A DNA stretch of 64,000 bases from Aphanomyces cochlioides (GCA_019828595.1 JAHQRK010000020.1:434001-498000); one strand, 5' to 3'; shown: positions 32,411 through 45,300, counted from the stretch's first letter. A program made the numbers and translations. The notes: a model not told the origin generated them from the letters alone.

Positions 32411-34005
32411 CTGTATACCCTCTAATTGTACCTCCCCCCTCGATTAGTACCTCCCTCCAATACCACGCAACTCTAATATATTATACCTATACAAATTAAT
32501 ATATGAAACCAGGAACCAAATATAAAATGTAACAGGTTATGTCGTCAATCCCAACGCTACGCTTCATCGATGCACAAGATATCTTCAAATGAATCCAGCA
32601 ATGCATCAAACACATTGCTGTAATCATCGCCATCATCGCTCTTCGTCTCCTCTTCGTTGCCACTAGTCGAATTGTTCGCGCATTGCAATGCATCCAAGAA
32701 CCGCTCGCCGTACTGTTCATGTCTCGCAAGTCCAAGATCTTCGCTTCGGCCAAGAACACATCTTGTAAAGCTTGTGACAATTGTGCTTGAGGTCACCGAC
32801 TCCCACGAGCGCTTGACCCATTGACTGTAAACATGTAGTGGCGGTGGCTTGACGCGATTTCCACGGGTGTACTCAAAGGGGCCATTCTTCTTCCAGTCGT
32901 CAATCTCATTTTCAAGATGCATCTTCAAAGGCTTGAACCAGCCAACATCAGCCGGTTGGCAATAACCAGTCATACCTCCAGGTATAACTGCATACAGAAT
33001 GTTTTGGCTGCTGAGAAACGACTTCACTGTTGAGGCAATGTGCGAGCGCGCACTATCAAATATCAGTAGCAATGGTCTTGGATGGTAGGCAAACTCATAG
33101 GTAATATAACGTATGAATGTTTCACAGTTCATCCACGCGTTTGGAGATGAACATACGACAACTCCATTCGGGTCGGTGTAAATTTTGTCGTGAGCAGCAT
33201 CTCTTGGTCGGACCAATAGACAAGGCTTTTTCTTCCTTCCGAGAGCATTTGCAGCAATGACTGCGGTGATTCGTGTCTTCTCAAGTCCAAATGACTTGAT
33301 CGGTATGTCTCGAGATTCTCTTACGTCAACGGTACCGCGATTTGCGTGATCGAAAAATATGGCTGTCTCGTCTAAGTTGTAGATATGAGCCAAAGGCACC
33401 GACTCAATGCCAATCAACATGCGAATATTGGAGACGAAGGAGACTCCACGCTGAATTACTTGGTCGTCGTTGAGGATGGGTGCCCTCGTAGCTTGACGTA
33501 AAACGAGGTTGTGACGCTTCATAAAGCCATGCAGCCATCCTTCAGAGCACTCAAGTGGGATCGCCATTTCCATACTGAGCTCCCGGCCCCACAAGATGAT
33601 TCGTTGGCGAGTAACACGAAAGTGATTACAGCGATCGTAAAGGATTCGATCGAATAAGATGCTGTCGTGTTCCTCGCTAACGAGCATCCTGCCGGCACCA
33701 CTGATTCGCTTGGCACTTGGTTTCGTGGTGAGCTGGTCGCGGAGCTGCGGCTCCTGTTTCATCCAAATTTGGATACAGCGTCTATTCACTTTGTACTTCG
33801 CTGCGGCATCATGTTTGCTTGTGGTCTTGGCATGTTCAATGGCTTTGAGCTTAAAGTCGAGGCTGTATGACTTCTTCGGCATGCTTGACAATGAGTGCCT
33901 GACTCCTTATAACCTTATCTATTAATATCTGGTCCAAAGGTGAAATATTATATCATAGAGGTAATTCTATTTATACCTCCGGTGGTACAATTGGAGGGGA
34001 TACAG
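32411..34005. mobile_element. Pogo-like (Tc1/mariner superfamily) transposon, 1,595 bp, TA duplication
   Basis: The ends CTGTATACCCTCTAATTGTA (left) and, reverse complement, CTGTATCCCCTCCAATTGTA (right) match over about 22 bases with two differences. TA flanks both ends (32409–32410 and 34006–34007). The element contains one uninterrupted DDE_1-type transposase on the minus strand. It sits inside the Mutator-like element and so inserted later. Confidence 0.85.
32557..33891 (-). CDS. Pogo/jerky-type DDE_1 transposase, uninterrupted
   Basis: 444 codons, starting at MSSMPKKSYSLDFKLKAIEH (or three codons later). An N-terminal psq/Brinker-like HTH (HDAAAKYKVNRRCIQIWMKQ) is followed by a CENP-B-type second HTH region (VTRQRIILWGRELSMEMAIP). 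The DDE_1 nuclease domain has HIYNLDETAIFFDH (first Asp), RPLLLIFDSARSHIASTVK (second Asp) and GYCQPADVGWFKPLKMHL, where the third acidic position of pogo enzymes is found. The acidic C-terminus (NEEETKSDDGDDYSNVF) is common in pogo relatives. Length and motif spacing are normal and there is no internal stop, so the enzyme could be active. Confidence 0.9.
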   Translation of the reverse strand: MSSMPKKSYSLDFKLKAIEHAKTTSKHDAAAKYKVNRRCIQIWMKQEPQLRDQLTTKPSAKRISGAGRMLVSEEHDSILFDRILYDRCNHFRVTRQRIILWGRELSMEMAIPLECSEGWLHGFMKRHNLVLRQATRAPILNDDQVIQRGVSFVSNIRMLIGIESVPLAHIYNLDETAIFFDHANRGTVDVRESRDIPIKSFGLEKTRITAVIAANALGRKKKPCLLVRPRDAAHDKIYTDPNGVVVCSSPNAWMNCETFIRYITYEFAYHPRPLLLIFDSARSHIASTVKSFLSSQNILYAVIPGGMTGYCQPADVGWFKPLKMHLENEIDDWKKNGPFEYTRGNRVKPPPLHVYSQWVKRSWESVTSSTIVTSFTRCVLGRSEDLGLARHEQYGERFLDALQCANNSTSGNEEETKSDDGDDYSNVFDALLDSFEDILCIDEA

Positions 34006-34785
34006 TAGCTACGCATTCCCCTTGATTCAGTATCTACAAATGTTTTAGAACATAACAAGAGTTAATATACTTCTGAAACGTCTAGAAGCTTTAGAGTTGT
34101 AGAAGTACTAGAAGCTCGAAAGCCCTAGAAGTACTAGAAGCCCCAGAGTCCTGGAAGTAGTAGAACGTAGAAACTTCAAGAAGTTATGTAGCTTCCACGG
34201 CTATGGAACATAATAGAAGTTTCTAGAGTTCGCACTTAACATATTATGAGTCATGGCTGGGTGGGGTGAATTTGCATGACTGCTGAAGGAGGCATGGTTA
34301 GAGTCAAGTCCATCGATGTGATCGAAATTGGTGCATCGTCCAGCGGCTTGCGCAAACAAAAAATGTGCAGTCGGCTTTAGTGTATGTCCATTTCCCGGAC
34401 TTCGTGTCCCGATACTTCTGTTGGACTCGAATTCCCAAAGTCATGATTCTTAACCACATTGATCACACTTCCGGAATGTAATCATGCTCTCCTCTTGGCT
34501 CTTTAGTAATGCTTAGCTTGACAGCGTGAGCAAGATAGTCTTCCGACAATACGAACTCCATGGAACGACAGTTTCCAAATCGAATTTTGATGGTGTTGCA
34601 GTACTAGTACTTATGCAAGGTAATTATTTGATAATCCGGTAGTATCCGGATTTTATCCGGATTCCCTCAGAACAGGGTGGTACTACCCTGTTCTGAGGGC
34701 AAACCACCCTGTTCTCGGGGAATTACTCGCCGCCTGAGGCTTTCGAAACTTTGTACTCCGGAGTAGTTTGGATGTGGTTTCTTAC

Positions 34786-36767
34786 TTAAAATGGAAAGCG
34801 AGTGCCTGAGATGAGCCCGCCAGAATGCACATTTGGAGACAGGAAGCCGTGCGTGTGGGCTTGGATGATTTTCACCACGCTTGCTAGTCCTGGGGTAGAT
34901 TCGTTCAGGCCATGGAGCACCACGACCGTGTCCCCGTTGACTATCCAGCCTTTTATCTTGGCATGATCGATAGCTCGGATGATCAATTCGTCAATTCCAC
35001 CAGCCATTGAATCAACATGTATCACTTCAACACCACTAGGTTTGTCATGAATATCATTTTTTCAGAGAAGAGCTGCGTACCGAGAGAGACCAGCCAGTTG
35101 TCGAGCAACAGCTTGCGATGCAGTGACCGCGAGAACGTGAGCCCCTGGTCGATACTTGGCGATCTTCAAGCATGAAAAACCAGAGTCTGTCAGCGAGACT
35201 ATCAGCTTGGCTTTGACATCCACCGCTGTTTCAACTGAGGACGATGCGACTGCTTCGACCATTCCTACTGGTCTTGGTGTTGCCTCCCGTGTCTTGAGAT
35301 ACAATCGAGGGTAATCGAGCGATCCTGGCCATCACAATTAGATTAATCGACAAGGTATCTCAGTACCTTCGGCTTCTATGCAAATGCGAGACATAGTTTG
35401 GACAGCTTCAACAGGAAAGAGACCCTTGGCAGTCTCAGCCGATAGCATGACTGCATCTGTGCCATCTAAGACGGCATTTGCAACATCGGAGCACTCGGCC
35501 GATGTTGGCATTGGATTTTTGGTCATGGATTGTAGCATCTATTTGACAATGATGAGAGATTTGGTGGCGCAAAACGTACTTGAGTTGACGTTACGACTGG
35601 TTTGCCGGCAATATTGGCTTTACGGATGATGAGTTTCTGGGCAAGAAAGACTTGCTCGGGCTTGAGTTCCATGCCAAGGTCGCCTCGACTAACATGGACA
35701 CCGTCTGCTTCTGCCAGGATTTCATCCAAATTCTGAAGTGCTTCCATCGATTCGATCTTCGCGTGGACACGAATGTGCTTGCCATTTTCACCCAAGCAAG
35801 CTCGAATTGCACTGGAGTTAGCATTGTAAGATAAGAGATCAGTCCTCGACTCGTACCGAACGTTGTCAGCAGAGCGAATAAATGACCCAGATACAATGTC
35901 AACACCTTGAGGGATACCGAAGTCGACTAAATCGTGCTTGTCTTTGTCTGTGATGCCTGGAATTTTGATTGCCGCGCCAGGGAGATTCATATTCTTTCGC
36001 TCTTCCAATATGTGACTATTGAGCACACGAGCGACAACCTTCTTCTCGCGGCACTCGATGACTTCCAGCTGCAGGGCGCCATCGTCACAGAGAATCTTCG
36101 ATGCTGGCGCGACCGACGTCGGTAGATGAAGGTAGTTACAGGAAATGCAATTTTCATCGCCTTCAATGTTTTCGTCTGTTGTGATGACTATCGTTTGACC
36201 TTCATTCAACTGAATCGGAGCATGGTTTTTGAGGAGACCTGACAAGATATGCTCAACGTAACATAAGATCTATCCACCTGTCCGAATCTCGGGTCCTTTG
36301 GTATCTAACAGCACAGCGCAGTGACGACCAGGACGTTCTTTCATTGCAGCTCGCAAATTTGCCAAAGCAGTTCCATGTACGTCATGATCACCGTGGGAGA
36401 AATTGAAACGTGCAACGTTCATGCCTATTTCATCTCACTTTCACCTGAAAAACAGCAGCTACCTGCATCCAGGAGCTTTCCAAGTATTTCAACAGACGAG
36501 CTGCTAGGTCCTATGGCACAGATGATCTTGGTTTTTCGTTGTCGTCGATGCACAAAGTCACGATCCAAGATTTGTTTTGTTGATACTTCTTGCTTGTAAT
36601 TCTACAGCATGGCATCAACACTCGGTGCAAACGCCCAAAGCCATCACCGGTAGATCTCCAGATGTATTTGTCTCATGCAGAGCTGTCGATACACTCCGCG
36701 GACGATGTTCCCATCCGCCCAAGACAAGGCGCGACCGTGGCGACAAGATTTGATTCTGCGAGTGCAT
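34786..36767 (-). CDS. Pyruvate kinase
   Basis: Converts phosphoenolpyruvate and ADP to pyruvate and ATP in glycolysis. Seven exons (36767–36649, 36602–36463, 36424–36278, 36238–35580, 35538–35367, 35324–35081, 35035–34786) joined across introns of 38–46 nt give 576 residues. Signatures in order are [57 protein letters not shown] with the catalytic Lys, [30 protein letters not shown] and [16 protein letters not shown]. The C-terminal regulatory-type domain runs through [15 protein letters not shown] to the stop. An apparent in-frame stop near 35062 lies inside the last intron. The first ~55 residues are an extension before the barrel; start chosen at the ATG that gives the correct phase across the first intron. 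Confidence 0.93.
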
Positions 36768-37276
36768 TTGACCAAATGAGATCTGCGTTTCGCTTATTTT
36801 GGATATCCGGATGACCTTCTTTGTTTATCCGTATGATTTACTTTATTATCCGGATGATTCGTATTTATCCGGACTATCAAAATCTCCAAATCTTCGAAGT
36901 GTCTTCAATGAGACTTGGCTCGCGTTGGGCACAACATGCTGGTTAAACTGCTATGCAGCTCTACGCCGATCTCGTAGATATCTAAAAGAGTACCTCTCTG
37001 CATGCTTGCCTAGTAATATTTGGCAAGAAATTCTTGCCCAAACAAGATTTCATCGCCAATTGCAAGTATTGGGAACAATCGTAGCTGCGTTGAAACATCG
37101 TTTTGAAATATGATAATTGAACTGGCTGTTCTCAAGGGAAAGGACTTTACTCCAAGAGCAGATTGCGTGATTCAGACGACTACACTTTGGTGCTTGAAAT
37201 CGTGGTTGCGTAGAAAAATTACAAATCTATTGGCGAGGAAAGTCAAGTGGTTTTACATGGTCTTGTCACTCTCAAA
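36768..37276. other. Intergenic region with repeated ATCCGGAT words
   Basis: Lies between pyruvate kinase and the 3' end of striatin. Several TATCCGGAT-like palindromic words cluster at 36805–36875. An open frame here on the plus strand has no domain and runs through the repeat cluster, so I do not call it. Confidence 0.5.
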
Positions 37277-39216
37277 TTATTGGAATACTTTAATGACGCT
37301 GTCAGCACCAGCCGTGGCGACAAACCCTCGAGTCGCATGGTACGCTACGCTATGGACGGCTTCGGCAAACTTGGGTCGATGCGCTGATTGTTCGTGCACA
37401 CAAGTTCGTTCTGCAACGCTCCAGAATCGCAGTGATCCATCATGACCACCAGATGCTAGATACAAGCCCGACGAATCCAGGGCCAACGACGACACGGCTT
37501 CCTGATGAGCAACAACCGATGCAACACATTGTCCTGCATTCAGCACTTGGTCAGAAAATTTGCACATCCAAGCAAATTGTACCAGCTCGTAAATCATAAA
37601 ATCGAATTCGCCGATCTTGATGCGCTGCAATAACAAGTGGCATAGTTGGATGAGCGACGATCTAAAATCGCATGGTTCTGACTGTATGAACTGGCCAAAA
37701 ACGTACATGATTGACTTGCGCTTCACGGAATGCTGTTATTCGCACGTCGCTTTCAGGAGGAATTATCAATTGCAGCAACCGTTCGGAGCTAATATCGTAT
37801 TGACCAATCTATATGACATATTGTCATTTCTTCCTGAAGAGTAGAAAGTTACCGTGCACGATGTATAACCAGCGATACAAGTCGCTGCATTTGTTGGGAC
37901 TGCTGAAATACAAGTAGGGACTAAGAGACCATCGACATTGTGTCCCAATCCAGCAGGATGTTGTCGCACAGACGCCCCCAATGTACATTTTAGCGTTGGC
38001 TCTACAAGCAAATCACAAAATAAGATACAAAATTTGGTCAAGGACGAAAATGTACCGGCAGCAATACCCCAGACGCGAACACATGCATCGGCACTAGCTG
38101 AAAACAGCAAATTTGTATATGGGTGAGCATGCAAACTCCAAATTGCATCACGATGGGCTTCCATGCGATGAACTAAAAACTTGTAATAGTCTAGAGAATC
38201 AACCATGAGTACATTGACTAATGTGGGGAATGCGACTGACCGTCAAAGGCGAACGGCTCAATAGGTTTGTCACTGACTTCAGGGAATGCAACCAGACCAA
38301 TCGTGCCATCCTTACTGCCAGTGGCAATGAGACCATTTCGAAAGCCAAGACCACTGGATTGCTCGGGCTTGATCGCAGCGACAGAGAGAACGCTGTCAGT
38401 ATGCAGACGTAGTGTTGCAAGTGGCTCAACCTCAGCATTCCTACCCAATACAATTAGAGGTTGGGCATACAACAGAGTGGCTTACTTTGTCGCTAGGTTC
38501 CATATCTTCACGGTGCAGTCTTCACTTCCAGAAACAAGGAATGGATCTGTCGGGTGGAAACAGATCGAGCGGACACCGTCCAAATGCCCGCTTAGCTTGA
38601 GCTTCATTTTGCAAGCACGGAAATTGCTGTTTACTTTGGTAGTCACTTCAACTGGAGGTGGACCCTTTGGAGGAGGGGGTGGAGGCACAACGCCAGGTTT
38701 GTCCGCCTTGGAGCTCACACGTGGGCGAGAGATAAGAGTTTCACCTTCTTTGCTTCGAGTAACTGAAACATCATTGCGTGATATCTCCATTCCATTCGTT
38801 CGCGACACTTCAGAATCACCCTTTCCATCTAAGTGCTTAGACGAGACGTTGGGGCTGCTCGTATACAACCCACTGTTGTTGTTGGCACTGTCTCGGCGGA
38901 AGACCGTTTGCTCTTTTCCCGAACGGGGACTGTCAAAGGGGGATGTGTTTGCTCGCTCACTTCGTGTGATAGCCTTGTCCTTGGTGGATGGCATGGACGC
39001 AACGTATCGTCCCCGTTCTTGCTGCAACGCAAATTCGAGCATCTTGACTTGCAAGACCAGTTCCTTGGCATAATCGTCCTGGATTTTCTTTTGTGCTTGC
39101 AGCTCAACTAGTTGTGCTTGAAACTGCTTTTTCTCTTCTTGCCATTGGATCCGCGCGACTTCAGCGCTCTCAAACTGCTTCCCGAGGTATTTTAGCGCTT
39201 CCTCCACGCTCTCCAT
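37277..39216 (-). CDS. Striatin-family WD40 protein (STRIPAK scaffold)
   Basis: Striatins are PP2A regulatory scaffolds that assemble the STRIPAK kinase/phosphatase complex. Seven exons (39216–38486, 38440–38241, 38190–38056, 38001–37853, 37808–37707, 37661–37583, 37533–37277) give 550 residues with introns of 44–54 nt. The N-terminus is the striatin coiled coil (ESAEVARIQWQEEKKQFQAQ; LVLQVKMLEFALQQERGRY). A Ser-rich linker and a poly-Pro stretch follow, then WD40 repeats: LKLSGHLDGVRSICFHPTD, DCTVKIWNL, MEAHRDAIWSLHAHP, AAHQDRRIRFYDLRAG and SAHRPKFAEAV, ending in GADSVIKVFQ, the usual striatin C-terminus. The protein is shorter than animal striatins mainly in the linker. The gene lies 178 bases downstream of VPS13, same strand. 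Confidence 0.9.
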
Positions 39217-39394
39217 CTTCGTCGATGGTGACTGTTAGGAAAATTTATCTTGCTCTTTGTATACAATAAGCCCTCGCAGGAGATTTTTGACTCGGATCTA
39301 ACCCGTCACATAAAATAACCTCTTAGAATTAATACATTGAGTTTTGAAGTTTTAGACACTCAACAGTTTAGGGGGTCAAGGGGTTTCTAATATC

Positions 39395-42300
39395 TTAATT
39401 CTTAATGGACTTGTCGACAAAATGCACATGGAGGGGCGCATTGGACGCTTGGTTTGCAATCGTCGACGTCATTTGCTGCAGCATGTAGTAGACGGAAAGA
39501 GCTTGCGTTGGTGGAAGCTCAATCAGTTGAATTGGAACAGTCAGGTCGGTGATGACATGCGGTTTGTGAAAAAGCTTGATCTTTTCGGGGCTGACATACG
39601 CGACGACGATCAGTTCTAATTCACTCGTGGTAAGAAAGAAGAGAAATCATTTATGTACCATCGCAGAGAATTTCCCATCTCACAGTGTATGTAGCTGAAT
39701 GATGGGGGTGAGTGTGAACATGCAAATGGAGTACACGATGTTTTGTGACTAGCCAGCACTGACTTCGTTCTGGTGACATGACGTGGCCAATGTAGTCTTC
39801 ATGACGAGCCTGTGCAATATTGTACTTGATGTCTTCACCGGACGAATGAACATAAGAGTATGATGTCAAGAGATGGGTTCGAGGATCAATATATCTATGG
39901 ACAACACCATAAGAATAATTTGGAGTGATTTCCACTACCGAGGTGGGCGTGTCCTCATGACGTAAGACTGTGTATCGTATTGGATTCCGTCCCTAAGGGA
40001 AAGTTATCATTTGTCAATTTATCAAGTACCGAAGTATAGTCGTCGTGTTCACTAGTGCCTGTGTAATGCCTCTTAAGGGTTTGATTACCAGTCCGATGAG
40101 GCCAGCGAGCACACCAGGAACAAGGCCACTCCAACCTTGCAAATCGTAGGCATGCATTGGGCTTACCTACAAAAACGTTACTTGTCTTACGGTGAGAATT
40201 CCAATACCACAACGCCAGATGCTCCCTGGGCAATATCTTGATACAACGTCTTGGCAACTGGATATCCTGTGTAGGTGTCAATACGTTGGCAAGCATCTGT
40301 CAGGCCGAGGAGGATGCTGCTAGCAATCCGAGTATTGAAATCGAGCACAGCATACACAAGAGCTCTGAAGAGCAACGTTGTGCCTTTGACCAACCCGATG
40401 CCAAACGCTTGAGGGCTCTACAGAAACTGTTACGACGCACAAATCCGAAGCACATACCTCTTGCCATCCTCGCAATGGTTCCCAAACAAATGCAGCCAAT
40501 CCACCTCGCAGGTTATACCACACTTTCACTGGATTACCCAAGACATCGACCGAACCCAACAAGAGATAGGCTTGACGGTATGCTTCATGCTGATAGTGCA
40601 AACTCATTTGGTTCAGCATGGTTTCTCGGGGGACAAACATGTGCTGCCATTTTAACGCCCGCCAATTCAAAGGAGCGTTATGAATCTTGGTCAACGTTCT
40701 TCCAGCAGCTTGGAGGATTTGCCGCACCCCAGCAACTTGGACATCATTGGTGGGGTCGCTGCTCGTAGCATAACTCAAAGTTGCTTGGATTGGAGCGAGC
40801 TCAAACTTTTCAAAGTACAACTTCTTCGACATGGTTTTCTCAGTTGGAAGGTCTAGCAGTCCTCTTGTTGACGCCTCAAAATCGCGTAGTCGATCCTATT
40901 TGTATAATTCGCAAACATTGTGAGACATAATGTTGTACCTTTGTTGTGGGCTCTTTGGTCTTTTCAACATTCATATGGCTAGCAAACATTGAGGCAAGGG
41001 AATTGATAAGAGCACCGTCAACGCGCCATCTCATGGGTTGTAGCTCCACGTTAACGTAGCGAAGGAATTCAATACTTGAGTATGTCGTTTCGCGCACTAC
41101 TGTTGCTTGCAAAGCAGGAGACTCGGTGAAATTAAGTAGCACAGGGTATCGCGTTGTGCGCACTTGATTATCAATTTGCATCGAATGAACTGATGCATGA
41201 AGGGACAAATGTGCCATCTCTTTCGTCCACGTTGCTTGAAATCCCAATGTATTCCACGAGATATACAGCAATTCACTAGGCTTGCTATCGACCAACGACA
41301 CACTGAAACTGTGTAACTTCACCTGGAGATCAACAACAGGGGCAACTAAGTCAAGCGTTGCTCCCATTGTGGCTTCACGTTTGGCTGCAAGTTTGGGAAA
41401 TGGGGTAAAGTCCGTAAGGCGAAGCACTCGTGTTGGTCCATCCGCCCGGACCTCAACGGCAAGGGACTTTGTAGGAAATTGAGTAATTTCATCCATCGAA
41501 AAAACACCAATCCGAATTGGACGACTATTGTCATCAGCCTGGGATGGTAACATGTCAACGACGAGTAAATGCGGCTTGAGAGGTTCATCCCATGTGTATT
41601 CACAAGTTTGATGGGGCAGTAATATATCGGATATACGAACCCTCGATTGATGAATTCGAATTGTTTCGAGAGAAAAGTTTTCGATTCGATACGGAGGTAC
41701 ATTGGTCGAGCTGCGAAACACGATACGATATTGCGGTCCTACATCACTTCAGTTACATGGGCAGCGATAAATTCCACAACCTTCAAGTTTGATCGAAATA
41801 CGGATCAGGTATGATGTCCGATCCATCGTGTTTCGAAGGCGCAATGTTTGATCCCCTGTTGAATGCATATTGAACGACCCACTCCACACCTATGCCATAT
41901 TAGTAAACCAAAAATATATGTCCTAACCCATCCAGGAGCAGCAAATCGAATTCGAATTGTATGCTTTTGCTGTGAGTGCGTGAAGTGCCATGGCATTTGA
42001 GCATTCTTTTCTAACGTGGCCGATGCTGAAGAGGTCTCATCCATGAGAATGTCCAGAGCATACTCGTCCAAAGCATTGATGAGTATGAAGCGAGGCACTA
42101 GTGTAAGCACTTGGGTGCGGTCGTACCATCCCTGTCCATGTTCTAATACAAAACCCACAACATAGGCTCGACCATTCTCTTGAATTGTGCACTCTCCTAC
42201 AAGACATTGAGCAGGAGAATCAAGCATCAGCACTTTACCATTTGCGCCACTGATGTGGCATGAAATAACATTCGACCACGCACTACCTTTGCCTTTCAGT

Positions 42301-45300
42301 CGAAGTTGGATTTTTAAAATTCCTTGTCGCTGATGTGTGTGGCAAACTGCAAGCAAGGGAGCATCAGTCGAAGCAATTGAGACTTTTTTTGGTATTAGAT
42401 CCAGCAGTCCCCGATTGGGTGGAATCGAGGGAAGAAGTTGATGCTTTCGTTTCACTGCAAGTGGAGAAGGTGGTCGGTCAGCGGGTTCGTCCTTGCTTGG
42501 CATAGCTTGTCCTACAATGATATAAGTGTGCGTAGGACTTAAATATATTACCAGCTGCAAAAGGATTGATGTGTTCAGGGCCCAACATTGCGAGCTCATG
42601 TTGGTATTCCAATTCCAGGCCACTCTGGTTCAAAATCCAATAAGGCACGAAAATTGATACCTCCCATTGTCCAGACTTCGAAGTGTCGACATCAACATGG
42701 ACTAGAAGAACGCTATGGTTTGTTGGATCAATCATTGATATTGTTCCAGATATCATTTCTGTCGCTTGACTCCACGAGAATCCTTTGGTACGAATTTCCA
42801 ATGTCAGAGAGTCGTGCTCGCTACCATGGTATATGAATTTTTCGCCAACACCCAGTTTTCCAGATTCAAATTTGCCAGGAGCACTCGCCAGTCGAAAGTC
42901 CATTTCTGTTGGCATTGCATTGTAGAGGACAAGTGGCGCACAAAATGAAAGCACACGGCGATTTGTTTCGTCCCACGAGGTGTATAATACAAATGAGGAA
43001 TCACAGTGAACGGCATGTTGATCGACTAACGTCCACGTTTGCACACCATTTGGCTTGACATAGATCTGAGTGCCGCGGAATGATACCATTGACATCGGAA
43101 TTGCATGGGATTCAAGTGGCTGCAAGCTGCAATGATAAGGCGGACGAGGAATGATGCCACCAGTGGGGAATACGAGCTGAATTTGAAGCGGCGTCGATGT
43201 TTTGTTTTGCATGAGCCATGTACTTTGAACGACTACAAACTTGCAACCACGTTCAACAGATATATCAATCACGCAATCAACAGCAGAGCCAAGTGTTGTC
43301 GAAGGCAAACGGTGTGTTCTAATTCCCACTTCGGATGTAGGAATCTCCAATTGCTTGTATTCAGGGAATCGAATATGAATAGTAGAAGTTGGTTGTAAAG
43401 GATGTTCTTGACCCGGTACCATTTCCTTGGGACCGGATGATGTCCAAACCCTAAAATGCAGTTAAATAGGAAGGAAGACATCGGGCGTATTTACTTGAAT
43501 GTCACTCCAGTTTCGTTTTTGATCACAATTGACGCTAGTTCTTTCTCCAGAGTCATACGGCTCAAGAGACGACAAGTTTCAAGTAATGCAAAAGTGCAGT
43601 TGAGTTTCATTTCGTCGACACTCTTGAGCTCAATCTGAAGAGGTGTTGTATCAATAATTTGCCACAGTTTTAAGTGCATCGTCATGGATTCAAGTAAGGG
43701 TTCCATTTCAAGCAAACGATTGTTCAAGTATGTGGCATCAAGTTGCCATTTCCATGTCATAGACAGCACTTGAGGGGTTCCAATCCACTCAAATTCACTT
43801 GGTTCAATGTTAAGACTGAGGACAGAAGCTGAATACGCTTCAACGCTTACAGTAATACTTGGTAAATCAATGCAAACGTGCTGCCAAGGCTTTGTTGGAG
43901 GAGGGTTTGTATCATTCAGTAGTTGGAGCGAGTAGTCTAAACCATCAGGTATCACAACATTATCTCCAATGGACATAGCGTGTTGAAGTCCTTCAGCTGT
44001 AACTGGGCGCAATTGTTGATGGATACGATCCAAGGCTTTAGCAAGAGTTGTCAACTTCGAAATCGAATCCACAACGACGTCGACATCTTGCAAATAAAAA
44101 CTTACAGATAGAGGTGTACACTGGACAGATGAAAAGAGTAGAGTGTCGGGAACATGGCTATGATACGGACTCAAATTTCGCTCGATAGAGGGGTCCATTG
44201 AGGACTGCGAATAATGGCGCAATATAATTTCCACTGGATGCAGTAGCGTAGACTGGGCTGTTTGGACAAGAACTTGTTGCAGTTTCATGTAAAGCTGATT
44301 TTGATCCTTCTTGCACGCAACTTGGGCAGCCAGAACGAGTGGTCCGCATTCCACTTGTACGAGTTTGCAAGAGACATCGAAGTTCCACACCACAGGAGTA
44401 GGTGCTGTAGTTGTTATGTGAATACTTGATGCAATGCTATTGCTGCGGCCCCTCTCTGTCCATTGATACTCGGACACATCATCGTATACTGACGATGCAA
44501 GCTCAGATACTGCTTGGTTTTGATGGCGAGCCATAGCATGCTCGACATTTGACATCGCTTCAAGGCACACGACAACCATACGCGTGAGAAAAGGAGCATC
44601 CACAGCAACACGAAAGGCTTGCGACTCAAACCATAATGAATGCGTGGCTTTGTCAATGTTGTGACGATACTGTACATTCGAACCAGGACTGATAACAGTG
44701 TTTTGGAGTGCAATTTGGGCAATTGACAAATCGACAGCAGTGTTTTGGTCTCTCTTTACACCCAATTTGATATCTTCAAGCGTTAATGACGCTATTGGTG
44801 TTAGATCGTAGGGTTGAAGCATAAACATATCAAAAATCAGACCCTGGGCAAGATCCTCACCCTCAAAACGGTCAAGGTCAGAATGGACTGAGAGCAAGGA
44901 CAATCCAATTCCATCACACGTGAGGCTCATGCGAAGTGAAGATGTTGACGTGGGAGATGACGTTGAGCTTGTCGGCTGATGATACAATAAAAGCGGCATG
45001 TACCCCTGAAAATACGTTTCCACGAGCATTGCCGAGTGCATTTCGCTCAATTGGAAGTTCATTGGCGATAAATGCACTCGCACTTTACCCTGGTGGACTT
45101 CCAAATCAACGTGCAAAGGCCGAAGAAACTCAAATTCATCATGCAGAGATCGCAGCGTGAAATTCTTGGTTGTGAATGTCGTCTAGAACACACGTATGGA
45201 TATACACTTACATCACCACTTACCTTTGCTTGAGTCCATGATGCTTTGATATGCCCCAACTCCAGCACAATTCCGTGATTTACTTCCAGGGATGCTTGGT

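Larger units (their letters stand above)
31005..34728. mobile_element. Mutator-like element with 110-bp terminal repeats and 9-bp target duplication, containing a nested pogo element
   Basis: The left arm (31005–31114) and right arm (34619–34728) are reverse complements with about three mismatches over 110 bp. The outer ends read GAGTAATTCCCC. GCCGCCTGA occurs directly outside both arms (30996–31004 and 34729–34737), a 9-bp target duplication. Long terminal repeats plus a 9-bp duplication are the hallmark of Mutator (MULE) elements. Inside the left part is a frame-broken C2H2-like piece, and both halves carry many TCTAGAAG / CTTCTAGA words. A 1.6-kb pogo-like element interrupts the middle. 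No MULE transposase is visible inside, so the element is non-autonomous. Confidence 0.88.

Noticed and set aside
35040..35080. In-frame TGA that seemed to break pyruvate kinase
   Set aside because: It lies in a 45-nt GT–AG intron (35036–35080); removing it restores [15 protein letters not shown].
36799..37445. Plus-strand open frames between pyruvate kinase and striatin
   Set aside because: They run through palindromic repeats and then antisense to the last striatin exon; no protein family is recognisable.
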